A program made the translations under genes and the position numbers. This document shows, in pieces, positions 23,662 to 35,827 of a stretch of 64,000 nt of DNA; position 1 is the first letter of the stretch, and the number at the start of each line of letters is the position of its first letter. Where the stretch lies: contig NW_027150006.1 of assembly GCF_031143425.1 (NCBI RefSeq), positions 62,001 through 126,000 of the forward strand, given 5' to 3'. The notes under the pieces were generated by a model. The model searched no databases. It saw only the letters and a list, made by a program, of their open reading frames with translations, and was not told where the DNA came from. The stretch is from Pleurodeles waltl (Eukaryota > Chordata > Amphibia > Caudata > Salamandridae).

Positions 23662-25196
23662 TTACCCAGAATCCTTTGCAAACCTCAAAATTTGGCTAAA
23701 AAAACACGTTTTCCTCACATTTTGGTGACAGATAGTTCTGGAATCAGAGAGGAGCCACAAATTTCCTTCCACCCAGCATTCCCCCAAGTCTACTGATAAA
23801 AATGATACCTCACTTGTGTGGGTAGGCCTAGCGCCCGTGACAGGAAATGCCCCAAAACGCAACGTGGACACAACACACTTTTTTTAAAGAAAACAGAGGT
23901 GTTTTTTGCAAAGTGCCTACCTGTAGATTTTGGCCTCTAGCTCAGCCAGCACCTAGGGAAACCTACCAAACCTGTGCATTTTTGAAAACTAGAGACCTAG
24001 GGGAATCCAAGATGGGGTGACTTGTGGGGCTCTGACCAGGTTCTGTTACCCAGAATCCTTTGCAAACCTCAAAATTTGGCTAGAAAAACACATTTTCCTC
24101 ACATTTTGGTGACAGATAGTTCTGGAATCAGAAAGGAGCCACAAATTTCCTTCCACCCAGCATTCCCCCAAGTCTCCTGATAAAAATGATACCTCACTTG
24201 TGTAGGTAGGCCTAGCGCCCGTGACAGGAAATGCCCCAAAACGCAACGTGGACACATCACACTTTTTTAAAAGAAAACAGAGGTGTTTTTTGCAAAGTGC
24301 CTACCTGTAGATTTTGGCCTCTAGCTCAGCCGGCACCTAGGGAAACCTACCAAACCTGTGCATTTTAAAAAACTAGAGACCTAGGGGAATCCAAGATGGG
24401 GTGACTTGTGGGGCTCTGACCAGATTCTGTTACCCAGAATCCTTTGCAAACCTCAAAATTTGGCTAAAAATACACATTTTCCTCAAATTTTGGTGACAGA
24501 AAGATCTGGAATCAGAGAGGAGCCACAAATTTCCTTCCACCCAGCGTTCCCCCAAATCTCCCGATAAAAATGATACATCACTTGTGTGGGTAGGCCTAGT
24601 GCCCGTGACAGGAAATGCCCCAAAACGCAACGTGGACACATCACATTTTTTTAAAGAAAATAGAGGTGTTTTTTGCAAAGTGCCTACCTGTAGATTTTGG
24701 CCTCTAGCTCAGCCGGCACCTAGGGAAACCTGCCAAACCTGTGCATTTTTGAAAACTAGAGACCTAGGGGAATGCAAGATGGGGTGACTTGTGGGGCTCT
24801 GACCAGGTTCTGTTACCCAGAATCCTTTGCAAACCTCATAATTTGGCTAAAAAAACCACATTTTCCTCACATTTTGGTGACAGATAGTTCTGGAATCAGA
24901 GAGGAGCCACAAATTTCCTTCCACCCAGCATTACCCCAAGCCTCCTTATAAAAATGATACCTCACTTGTGTAGGTAGGCCTAGCGCCCGTGACAGGAAAT
25001 GCCCCAAAACGTAACGTGGACACATCAAATTTTTTGAAAGGAAACAGAGGTGTTTTTTGCAAAGTGCCTACCTGTAGATTTTGACCTCTACCTCAGCTGG
25101 CACCTAGGGAAACCTACCAAACCTGTGCATTTTTTTAAACTAGAGACCTAGGGGAATCCAAGATGGGGTGACTTGTGGGGCTCTGACCAGGTTCTG
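23662..25196. repeat. HOR-A shortened copy, 4-mer (a-b-c-d)
   Basis: Units start at 23662, 24046, 24430 and 24813. It has the same marker set as the 4-mers at 5488 and 34293 (GAAAGATCTGG in c; GTGTAGGTAGG, TTTTGACCTC and TCAGCTGG in d), at offsets of 18,174 and 10,631 bp. Unit 24046 has a private GTGTAGGTAGG. Confidence 0.88.
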
Positions 25197-25552
25197 TTAC
25201 CCACAATCCTTTGCAAACCTCAAAATTTCACTAAAAAAACACGTTTTCCTCACATTTTGGTGACAGATAGTTCTGGAATCAGAGAGGAGCTACAAATTTC
25301 CTTCCACCCAGCATTCCCCCAAGTCTCCTGATAAAAATGATACCTCACTTGTGTGGGTAGGCCTAGCGCCTGTGACAGGAAATGCCCCAAAACGCAACGT
25401 GGACACATCACATTTTTTTAAAGAAAACAGAGGATTTTGGCCTCTAGCTCATCCGGCACCTAGGGAAACCTACCAAACCTGTGCATTTTAAAAAACTAGA
25501 GACCTAGGGGAATCCAAGATGGGGTGACTTGTGGGGCTCTGACCAGGTTCTG
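25197..25552. repeat. Hybrid e/f monomer closing a 4-mer, with 27-bp deletion
   Basis: The first bases (ACAATCC) are of type e, but from AATTTCAC onward the unit is type f, so one monomer's worth was lost by exchange near the unit start. The unit at 35828 has the same structure, so the event predates the 10,631-bp duplication that relates the two regions. Confidence 0.85.
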
Positions 25553-26687
25553 TTACCCAGAATCCTTTGCAAACCTCAAAATTTGGCTAAAAAAACACGT
25601 TTTCCTCACATTTTGGTGACAGATAGTTCTGGAATCAGAGAGGAGCCACAAATTTCCTTCCACCCAGCGTTCCCCCAAATCTCCCGATAAAAATGATACA
25701 TCACTTGTGTGGGTAGGCCTAGCGCCCGTGACAGGAAATGCCCCAAAACGCAACGTGGACACATCACATTTTTTTAAAGAAAATAGAGGTGTTTTTTGCA
25801 AAGTGCCTACCTGGAGATTTTGGCCTCTAGCTCAGCCGGCACCTAGGGAAACCTGTCAAACCTGTGCATTTTTGAAAACTAGAGACCTAGGGGAATGCAA
25901 GATGGGGTGACTTGTGGGGCTCTGACCAGGTTCTGTTACCCAGAATCCTTTGCAAACCTCATAATTTGGCTAAAAAAAACACATTTTCCTCACATTTTGG
26001 TGACAGAGAGGAGCCACAAATTTCCTTCCACCCAGCATTCCCCCAAGTCTACTGATAAAAATGATACCTCACTTGTGTGGGTAGGCCTAGCGCCCGTGAC
26101 AGGAAATGCCCCAAAACGCAACGTGGACACAACACACTTTTTTTAAAGAAAACAGAGGTGTTTTTTACAAAGTGCCTACCTGTAGATTTTGGCCTCTAGC
26201 TCAGCCGGCACCTAGGGAAACCTACCAAACCTGTGCATTTTAAAAAACTAGAGACCTAGGGGAATCCAAGATGGGGTGACTTGTGGGGCTCTGACCAGAT
26301 TCTGTTACCCAGAATCCTTTGCAAACCTCAAAATTTGGCTAAAAATACACATTTTCCTCAAATTTTGGTGACAGAAAGATCTGGAATCAGAGAGGAGCCA
26401 CAAATTTCCTTCCACCCAGCGTTCCCCCAAATCTCCCGATAAAAATGATACATCACTTGTGTGGGTAGGCCTAGCGCCTGCAACAGGAAATGCCCCAAAA
26501 CGCAACGTGGACACATCACATTTTTTTAAAGAAAACAGAGGTGTTTTTTGGAAAGTGCCTACCTGTAGATTTTGGCCTCTAGCTCAGCCGGCACCTAGGG
26601 AAACCTACCAAACCTGTGCATTTTTGAAAACTAGAGACCTAGTTGAATCCAAGATGGGGTGACTGGTGGGGCTCTGACCAGGTTCTG
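25553..26687. repeat. Three consecutive hybrid monomers (a/c, d'/a, c/e)
   Basis: Unit 25553 has an a head (ACACGTTTTCC, GATAGTTCTGG) and a c tail (GCGTTCC, AAATCTCCCG, AAAATAGAGG). Unit 25936 has a d' head with the 16-bp deletion and an a tail (AGTCTACTGAT, ACAACACAC, TTTTTTACAAAG). Unit 26305 has a c head (CAGATTCTG, GAAAGATCTGG) and an e tail (CGCCTGCAAC, TTTTTTGGAAAG, CCTAGTTGAATCC). The intact order a, c, d', e is present at 36184-37701, from which this can be derived by one forward, one backward and one forward switch. A mis-assembly must be considered. Confidence 0.85.
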
Positions 26688-27070
26688 TTACCCAGAATCC
26701 TTTGCAAACCTCAAAATTTCACTAAAACAACACGTTTTCCTCACATTTTGGTGACAGATAGTTCTGGAATCAGAGAGGAGCTACAAATTTCCTTCCACCC
26801 AGCATTCCCCCAAGTCTCCTGATAAAAATGATACCTCACTTGTGTGGGTAGGCCTAGCGCCTGTGACAGGAAATGCCCCAAAACGCAACGTGGACACATC
26901 ACATTTTTTTAAAGAAAACAGAGGTGTTTTTTGCAGAGTGCCTACCTGTAAATTTTGGCCTCTAGCTCATCCGGCACCTAGGGAAACCTACCAAACCTGT
27001 GCATTTTTTTAAACTAGAGACCTAGGGGAATCCAAGATGGGGTGACTTGTGGGGCTCTGACCAGGTTTTG
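26688..27070. repeat. Family B f2 monomer
   Basis: The unit has AATTTCACTAAAACAACACG, GAGCTAC, CGCCTGTGAC and CTCATCCGG like f, but retains the 27 bp lost in f, so f2 represents the state before that deletion. It has TTTTTTGCAGAGTGCC, also found in the hybrid at 20256. It opens the second B block. Confidence 0.87.
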
Positions 27071-28970
27071 TTACCCAGAATCCTTTGAAAACATAAAAAT
27101 TTGCCTAAAAAAACACATTTTCCTCACATTTTGGTGACAGATAGTTCTGGAATCAGAGAGGAGCCACAAAGTTCCTTCCACCCAGCATTCCCCTAAGTGT
27201 CCTGATAAAAATGATACCTCACTTGTGTGGGTAGGCCTAGCGCCCGTGACAGGAAATGCCCCAAAACGCAACGTGGACACATCACATTTTTTGAAAGAAA
27301 ACAGAGGTGTTTTTTGCAAAGTGCCTATCTGTAGATTTTGGCCTCTAGCTCAGCCGGCACCTAGGGAAACCTACCAAACCTGTGCATTTTTGAAAACTAG
27401 AGACCTAGGGGAATGCAAGATGGGGTGACCTGTGGGGCTCTGACCAGGTTCTGTTACCCAGAATCATTTGCAAACCTCAAAATTTGGCTAAAAAAACACG
27501 TTGTCCTCATATTTTGGTGACAGATAGTTCTGGAATCAGAGAGGAGCCACAAATTTCCTTCCACCCAGCATTCCCCCAAGTCTCCTGATAAAAATGATAC
27601 CTCACTTGTGTGGGTAGGCCTAGCGCCCACGACAGGAAATGCCCCAAAACGCAACGTGGACACATCACATTTTTTTAAAGAAAACAGAGGTGTTTTTTGC
27701 AAAGTGCCTACCTGTAGATTTTGGCCTCTAGCTCAGCCGGCACCTAGGGAAGCCTGCCAAACCTGTGCATTTTTGAAAACTAGAGACCTAGGGGAATGCA
27801 AGATGGGGTGACTTGTGGGGCTCTGACCAGGTTCTGTTACCCAGAATCCTTTGCAAACCTCATAATTTGGCTAAAAAAAACACATTTTCCTCACATTTTG
27901 GTGACAGAGAGAAGCCACACATTTCCTTCCACCCAGCACTACCCCAAGTCTCCTGATAAAAATGATACCTCACTTGTGTGGGTAGGCCTAGCGCCCGTGA
28001 CAGGAAATGCCCCAAAACGTAACGTGGACACATCAAATTTTTTGAAAGGAAACAGAGGTGTTTTTTGCAAAGTGCCTACCTGTAGATTTTGGCCTCTACC
28101 TCAGCCGGCACCTAGGGAAACCTACCAAACCTGTGCATTTTTTTAAACTAGAGACCTAGGGGAATCCAAGATGGGGTGACTTGTGGGGCTCTGACCAGGT
28201 TCTGTTACCCAGAATCCTTTGCAAACCTCAAAATGTGGCTAAAAATACACATTTTCATCAACTTTTGGTGACAGAAAGTTCTGGAATCATAGAGGAGCCA
28301 CAAATTTCCTTCCACCCAGTGTTCCCCCAAATCTCCCGATAAAAATGATACATCACTTGTGTGGGTAGGCCTAGCGCCTGCAACAGGAAATGCCCCAAAA
28401 CGCAACGTGGACACATCACATTTTTTTAAAGAAAACAGAGGTGTTTTTTGGAAAGTGCCTACCTGTAGATTTTGGCCTCTAGCTCAGCCGGCACCTAGGG
28501 AAACCTACCAAACCTGTGCATTTTTGAAAACTAGAGACCTAGTTGAATCCAAGATGGGGTGACTGGTGGGGCTCTGACCAGGTTCTGTTACCCAGAATCC
28601 TTTGCAAACCTCAAAATTTCACTAAAAAAACACGTTTTCATCACATTTTGGTGACAGATAGTTCTGGAATCAGAGAGGAGCTACAAATTTCCTTCCACCC
28701 AGCATTCCCCCAAGTCTCCTGATAAAAATGATACCTCACTTGTGTGGGTAGGCCTAGCGCCTGTGACAGGAAATGCCCCAAAACGCAACGTGGACACATC
28801 ACATTTTTTTAAAGAAAACAGAGGTGTTTTTTGCAAAGTGCCTACCTGTAGATTTTGGCCTCTAGCTCATCCGGCACCTAGGGAAACCTACCAAACCTGT
28901 GCATTTTTTAAAACTAGAGACCTAGGGGAATCCAAGATGGGGTGACTTGTGGGGCTCTGACCAGGTTTTG
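27071..28970. repeat. HOR-B 5-mer copy (h1-h2-d'-e-f2), canonical
   Basis: Units start at 27071 (h1), 27454 (h2), 27837 (d'), 28205 (e) and 28588 (f2); the total is 1,900 bp (383+383+368+383+383). The e unit of family B has AGTTCTGGAATC and CAGTGTTCC where family A has AGTACTGGAATC and CAGCGTTCC, and its tail carries CCTAGTTGAATCC. Private: AGAATCATTTGC in unit 27454 and CAGCACTACCCC in unit 27837. Confidence 0.9.
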
Positions 28971-31253
28971 TTACCCCGAATCCTTTGAAAACATAAAAAT
29001 TTGCCTAAAAAAACACATTTTCCTCACATTTTGGTGACAGATAGTTCTGGAATCAGAGAGGAGCCACAAAGTTCCTTCCACCCAGCATTCCCCTAAGTGT
29101 CCTGATAAAAATGATACCTCACTTGTGTGGGTAGGCCTAGCGCCCGTGACAGGAAATGCCCCAAAACGCAACGTGGACACATCACATTTTTTGAAAGAAA
29201 ACAGAGGTGTTTTTTGCAAAGTGCCTATCTGTAGATTTTGGCCTCTAGCTCAGCCGGCACCTAGGGAAACCTACCAAACCTGTGCATTTTTGAAAACTAG
29301 AGACCTAGGGGAATGCAAGATGGGGTGACCTGTGGGGCTCTGACCAGGTTCTGTTACCCAGAATCCTTTGCAAACCTCAAAATGTGGCTAAAAAAACACG
29401 TTGTCCTCACATTTTGGTGACAGATAGTTCTGGAATCAGAGAGGAGCCACAAATTTCCTTCCACCCAGCATTCCCCCAAGTCTCCTGATAAAAATGATAC
29501 CTCACTTGTGTGGGTAGGCCTAGCGCCCACGACAGGAAATGCCCCAAAACGCAACGTGGACACATCACATTTTTTTAAAGAAAACAGAGGTGTTTTTTGC
29601 AAAGAAACTACCTGTAGATTTTGGCCTCTAGCTCAGCCGGCACCTAGGGAAACCTACCAAACCTGTGCATTTTTGAAAACTAGAGACCTAGGGGAATGCA
29701 AGATGCGGTGACTTGTGGGGCTCTGACCAGGTTCTGTTACCCAGAATCCTTTGCAAACCTCAAAATTTGGCTAAAAAAACAAGTTGTCCTCATATTTTGG
29801 TGACAGATAGTTCTGGAATCAGAGAGGAGCCACAAATTTCCTTCCACCCAGCATTCCCCCAAGTCTCCTGATAAAAATGATACCTCACTTGTGTGGGTAG
29901 GCCTAGCGCCCACGACAGGAAATGCCCCAAAACGCAACGTGGACACATCACATTTTTTTAAAGAAAACAGAGGTGTTTTTTGCAAAGTGCCTACCTGTAG
30001 ATTTTGGCCTCTAGCTCAGCCGGCACCTAGGGAAGCCTGCCAAACCTGTGCATTTTTTAAAACTAGAGACCTAGGGGAATGCAAGATGGGGTGACTTGTG
30101 GGGCTCTGACCAGGTTCTGTTACCCAGAATCCTTTGCAAACCTCATAATTTGGCTAAAAAAAACACATTTTCCTCACATTTTGGTGACAGAAAGAAGCCA
30201 CACATTTCCTTCCACCCAGCATTACCCCAAGTCTCCTGATAAAAATGATACCTCACTTGTGTGGGTAGGCCTAGCGCCCGTGACAGGAAATGCCCCAAAA
30301 CGTAACGTGGACACATCAAATTTTTTGAAAGGAAACAGAGGTGTTTTTTGCAAAGTGCCTACCTGTAGATTTTGGCCTCTACCTCAGCCGGCACCTAGGG
30401 AAACCTACCAAACCTGTGCATTTTTTTAAACTAGAGACCTAGGGGAATCCAAGATGGGGTGACTTGTGGGGCTCTGACCAGGTTCTGTTACCCAGAATCC
30501 TTTGCAAACCTCAAAATGTGGCTAAAAATACACATTTTCATCAACTTTTGGTGACAGAAAGTTCTGGAATCATAGAGGAGCCACAAATTTCCTTCCACCC
30601 AGTGTTCCCCCAAATCTCCCGATAAAAATGATACATCACTTGTGTGGGTAGGCCTAGCGCCTGCAACAGGAAATGCCCCAAAACGCAACGTGGACACATC
30701 ACATTTTTTTAAAGAAAACAGAGGTGTTTTTTGGAAAGTGCCTACCTGTAGATTTTGGCCTCTAGCTCAGCCGGCACCTAGGGAAACCTACCAAACCTGT
30801 GCATTTTTGAAAACTAGAGACCTAGTTGAATCCAAGATGGGGTGACTGGTGGGGCTCTGACCAGGTTCTGTTACCCAGAATCCTTTGCAAACCTCAAAAT
30901 GTCACTAAAAAAACACGTTTTCATCACATTTTGGTGACAGATAGTTCTGGAATCAGAGAGGAGCTACAAATTTCCTTCCACCCAGCATTCCCCCAAGTCT
31001 CCTGATAAAAATGATACCTCACTTGTGTGGGTAGGCCTAGCGCCTGTGACAGGAAATGCCCCAAAACGCAACGTGGACACATCACATTTTTTTAAAGAAA
31101 ACAGAGGTGTTTTTTGCAAAGTGCCTACCTGTAGATTTTGGCCTCTAGCTCATCCGGCACCTAGGGAAACCTACCAAACCTGTGCATTTTTTAAAACTAG
31201 AGACCTAGGGGAATCCAAGATGGGGTGACTTGTGGGGCTCTGACCAGGTTTTG
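28971..31253. repeat. HOR-B expanded copy, 6-mer (h1-h2-h2-d'-e-f2)
   Basis: Units start at 28971, 29354, 29737, 30120, 30488 and 30871; the total is 2,283 bp, one monomer longer than the 5-mer. The two adjacent h2 units differ: 29354 has CTCACATTTTGG, a GCAAAGAAACTACC change and GATGCGGTG, while 29737 has ACAAGTTGTCC and CTCATATTTTGG. The extra h2 therefore came from exchange between two h2 lineages, not simple copying of a neighbour. Confidence 0.88.
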
Positions 31254-32019
31254 TTACCCAGAATCCTTTGAAAACATAAAAATTTGCCTAAAAAAACACA
31301 TTTTCCTCACATTTTGGTGACAGATAGTTCTGGAATCAGAGAGGAGCCACAAAGTTCCTTCCACCCAGCATTCCCCTAAGTGTCCTGATAAAAATGATAC
31401 CTCACTTGTGTGGGTAGGCCTAGCGCCCGTGACAGGAAATGCCCCAAAACGCAACGTGGACACATCACATTTTTTGAAAGAAAACAGAGGTGTTTTTTGC
31501 AAAGTGCCTATCTGTAGATTTTGGCCTCTAGCTCAGCCGGCACCTAGGGAAACCTACCAAACCTGTGCATTTTTGAAAACTAGAGACCTAGGGGAATGCA
31601 AGATGGGGTGACCTGTGGGGCTCTGACCAGGTTCTGTTACCCAGAATCCTTTGCAAACCTCAAAATTTGGCTAAAAAAACACGTTGTCCTCACATTTTGG
31701 TGACAGATAGTTCTGGAATCAGAGAGGAGCCACAAATTTCCTTCCACCCAGCATTCCCCCAAGTCTCCTGATAAAAATGATACCTCACTTGTGTGGGTAG
31801 GCCTAGCGCCCACGACAGGAAATGCCCCAAAACGCAACGTGGACACATCACATTTTTTTAAAGAAAACAGAGGTGTTTTTTGCAAAGTGCCTACCTGTAG
31901 ATTTTGGCCTCTAGCTCAGCCGGCACCTAGGGAAACCTACCAAACCTGTGCATTTTTGAAAACTAGAGACCTAGGGGAATGCAAGATGCGGTGACTTGTG
32001 GGGCTCTGACCAGGTTCTG
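31254..32019. repeat. HOR-B partial copy (h1-h2)
   Basis: Units start at 31254 and 31637. The h2 tail has GATGCGGTG. The segment 30120-32019 (d', e, f2, h1, h2) is repeated at 38851-40750 with an offset of 8,731 bp, including the GATGCGGTG variant. It ends the second B block; an i unit follows. Confidence 0.88.
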
Positions 32020-32402
32020 TTACCCAGAATCCTTTGCAAACCTCAAAATTTGGCTAAAACAACACGATTTCCTCACATTTTGGTGAAAGAGAGTTCTGGA
32101 ATCAGAGAGGAGCCACAAATTTCCTTCCACCCAGCATTCCCCCAAGTCTCCTGATAAAAATGATACCTCACTTGTGTGGGTAGGCGTAGCGCCCGCGACA
32201 GGAAATGCCCCAAAACGCAACGTGGACACAACACATTTTTTTAAAGAAAACAGAGGTGTTTTTTGCAAAGTGCCTACCTGTAGATTTTGGCCTCTAGCTC
32301 AGCCGGCACCTAGGGAAACCTACCAAACCTGTGCATTTTTGAAAACTAGAGACCTAGGGGAATCCAAGATGGGGTGACTTGTGGGGCTCTGACCAGGTTC
32401 TG
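32020..32402. repeat. Type i junction monomer before HOR-A
   Basis: Type i is marked by GGCTAAAACAACACGATTTCC, GGTGAAAGAGAG and GTAGGCGTAGCG. Full i units start at 32020, 48792, 53362 and 63279, and an i head is present in the hybrid at 45347. In each full case the next unit is a b-like or a-like A monomer with ATCACAC before the T-tract. Here i links family B to HOR-A. Confidence 0.86.
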
Positions 32403-34292
32403 TTACCCAGAATCCTTTGCAAACCTCAAAATTTGGCTAGAAAAACACGTTTTCCTCACATTTTGGTGACAGATAGTTCTGGAATCAGAAAGGAGCCACA
32501 AATTTCCTTCCACCCAGCATTCCCCCAAGTCTCCTGATAAAAATGATACCTCACTTGTGTGGGTAGGCCTAGCGCCCGTGACAGGAAATGCCCCAAAACG
32601 CAACGTGGACACATCACACTTTTTTTAAAGAAAACAGAGGTGTTTTTTGCAAAGTGCCCACCTGTAGATTTTGGCCTCTAGCTCAGCCGGCACCTAGGGA
32701 AACCTACCAAACCTGTGCATTTTAAAAAACTAGAGACCTAGGGGAATCCAAGATAGGGTGACTTGTGGGGCTCTGACCAGATTCTGTTACCCAGAATCCT
32801 TTGCAAACCTCAAAATTTGGCTAAAAATACACATTTTCCTCAAATTTTGGTGACAGAAATATCTGGAATCAGAGAGGAGCCACAAATTTCCTTCCACCCA
32901 GCGTTCCCCCAAATCTCCCGATAAAAATGATACATCACTTGTGTGGGTAGGCCTAGTGCCCGTGACAGGAAATGCCCCAAAACGCAACGTGGACACATCA
33001 CATTATTTTAAAGAAAATAGAGGTGTTTTTTGCAAAGTGCCTACCTGTAGATTTTGGCCTCTAGCTCAGCCGGCACCTAGGGAAACCTGCCAAACCTGTG
33101 CATTTTTGAAAACTAGAGACCTAGGGGAATGCAAGATGGGGTGACTTGTGGGGCTCTGACCAGGTTCTGTTACCCAGAATCCTTTGCAAACCTCATAATT
33201 TGGCTAAAAAAACCACATTTTCCTCACATTTTGGTGACAGATAGTTCTGGAATCAGAGAGGAGCCACAAATTTCCTTCCACCCAGCATTACCCCAAGCCT
33301 CCTTATAAAAATGATACCTCACTTGTGTGGGTAGGCCTAGCGCCCGTGACAGGAAATGCCCCAAAACGTAACGTGGACACATCAAATTTTTTGAAAGGAA
33401 ACAGAGGTGTTTTTTGCAAAGTGCCTACCTGTAGATTTTGGCCTCTACCTCAGCCGGCACCTAGGGAAACCTACCAAACCTGTGCATTTTTTTAAACTAG
33501 AGACCTAGGGGAATCCAAGATGGGGTGACTTGTGGGGCTCTGACCAGGTTCTGTTACCCACAATCCTTTGCAAACCTCAAAATGTGGCTAAAAATACACA
33601 TTTTCATCAACTTTTGGTGACAGAAAGTACTGGAATCATAGAGGAGCCACAAATTTCCTTCCACCCAGCGTTCCCCCAAATCTCCCGATAAAAATGATAC
33701 ATCACTTGTGTGGGTAGGCCTAGCGCCTGCAACAGGAAATGCCCCAAAACGCAACGTGGACACATCACATTTTTTTAAAGAATACAGAGGTGTTTTTTGG
33801 AAAGTGCCTACCTGTAGATTTTGGCCTCTAGCTCAGCCGGCACCTAGGGAAACCTACCAAACCTGTGCATTTTTGAAAACTAGAGACCTAGGGGAATCCA
33901 AGATGGTGTGACTGGTGGGGCTCTGACCAGGTTCTGTTACCCAGAATCCTTTGCAAACCTCAAAATTTCACTAAAAAAACACGTTTTCCTCACATTTTGG
34001 TGACAGATAGTTCTGGAATCAGAGAGGAGCTACAAATTTCCTTCCACCCAGCATTCCCCCAAGTCTCCTGATAAAAATGATACCTCACTTGTGTGGGTAG
34101 GCCTAGCGCCTGTGACAGGAAATGCCCCAAAACGCAACGTGGACACATCACATTTTTTTAAAGAAAACAGAGGATTTTGGCCTCTAGCTCATCCGGCACC
34201 TAGGGAAACCTACCAAACCTGTGCATTTTAAAAAACTAGAGACCTAGGGGAATCCAAGATGGGGTGACTTGTGGGGCTCTGACCAGGTTCTG
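32403..34292. repeat. HOR-A shortened copy, 5-mer (b-c-d-e-f)
   Basis: Units start at 32403, 32787, 33170, 33554 and 33937. It matches 7023-8912 at an offset of 25,380 bp, including the AACACG variant in b. The c unit has a private ACATTATTTTAAAG. Confidence 0.88.
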
Positions 34293-35827
34293 TTACCCAG
34301 AATCCTTTGCAAACCTCAAAATTTGGCTAAAAAAACACGTTTTCCTCACATTTTGGTGACAGATAGTTCTGGAATCAGAGAGGAGCCACAAATTTCCTTC
34401 CACCCAGCATTCCCCCAAGTCTACTGATAAAAATGATACCTCACTTGTGTGGGTAGGCCTAGCGCCCGTGACAGGAAATGCCCCAAAACGCAACGTGGAC
34501 ACAACACACTTTTTTTAAAGAAAACAGAGGTGTTTTTTGCAAAGTGCCTACCTGTAGATTTTGGCCTCTAGCTCAGCCAGCACCTAGGGAAACCTACCAA
34601 ACCTGTGCATTTTTGAAAACTAGAGACCTAGGGGAATCCAAGATGGGGTGACTTGTGGGGCTCTGACCAGGTTCTGTTACCCAGAATCCTTTGCAAACCT
34701 CAAAATTTGGCTAGAAAAACACATTTTCCTCACATTTTGGTGACAGATAGTTCTGGAATCAGAAAGGAGCCACAAATTTCCTTCCACCCAGCATTCCCCC
34801 AAGTCTCCTGATAAAAATGATACCTCACTTGTGTGGGTAGGCCTAGCGCCCGTGACAGGAAATGCCCCAAAACGCAACGAGGACACATCACACTTTTTTT
34901 AAAGAAAACAGAGGTGTTTTTTGCAAAGTGCCTACCTGTAGATTTTGGCCTCTAGCTCAGCCGGCACCTAGGGAAACCTACCAAACCTGTGCATTTTAAA
35001 AAACTAGAGACCTAGGGGAATCCAAGATGGGGTGACTTGTGGGGCTCTGACCAGATTCTGTTACCCAGAATCCTTTGCAAACCTCAAAATTTGGCTAAAA
35101 ATACACATTTTCCTCAAATTTTGGTGACAGAAAGATCTGGAATCAGAGAGGAGCCACAAATTTCCTTCCACCCAGCGTTCCCCCAAATCTCCCGATAAAA
35201 ATGATACATCACTTGTGTGGGTAGGCCTAGTGCCCGTGACAGGAAATGCCCCAAAACGCAACGTGGACACATCACATTTTTTTAAAGAAAATAGAGGTGT
35301 TTTTTGCAAAGTGCCTACCTGTAGATTTTGGCCTCTAGCTCAGCCGGCACCTAGGGAAACCTGCCAAACCTGTGCATTTTTGAAAACTAGAGACCTAGGG
35401 GAATGCAAGATGGGGTGACTTGTGGGGCTCTGACCAGGTTCTGTTACCCAGAATCCTTTGCAAACCTCATAATTTGGCTAAAAAAAACACATTTTCCTCA
35501 CATTTTGGTGACAGATAGTTCTGGAATCAGAGAGGAGCCACAAATTTCCTTCCACCCAGCATTACCCCAAGCCTCCTTATAAAAATGATACCTCACTTGT
35601 GTAGGTAGGCCTAGCGCCCGTGACAGGAAATGCCCCAAAACGTAATGTGGACACATCAAATTTTTTGAAAGGAAACAGAGGTGTTTTTTGCAAAGTGCCT
35701 ACCTGTAGATTTTGACCTCTACCTCAGCTGGCACCTAGGGAAACCTACCAAACCTGTGCATTTTTTTAAACTAGAGACCTAGGGGAATCCAAGATGGGGT
35801 GACTTGTGGGGCTCTGACCAGGTTCTG
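34293..35827. repeat. HOR-A shortened copy, 4-mer (a-b-c-d)
   Basis: Units start at 34293, 34677, 35061 and 35444, with the same marker set as the 4-mers at 5488 and 23662. Unit 34677 has a private ACGCAACGAGG. Unit 35444 has CGTAATGTGG, otherwise seen in unit 22539. Confidence 0.88.
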
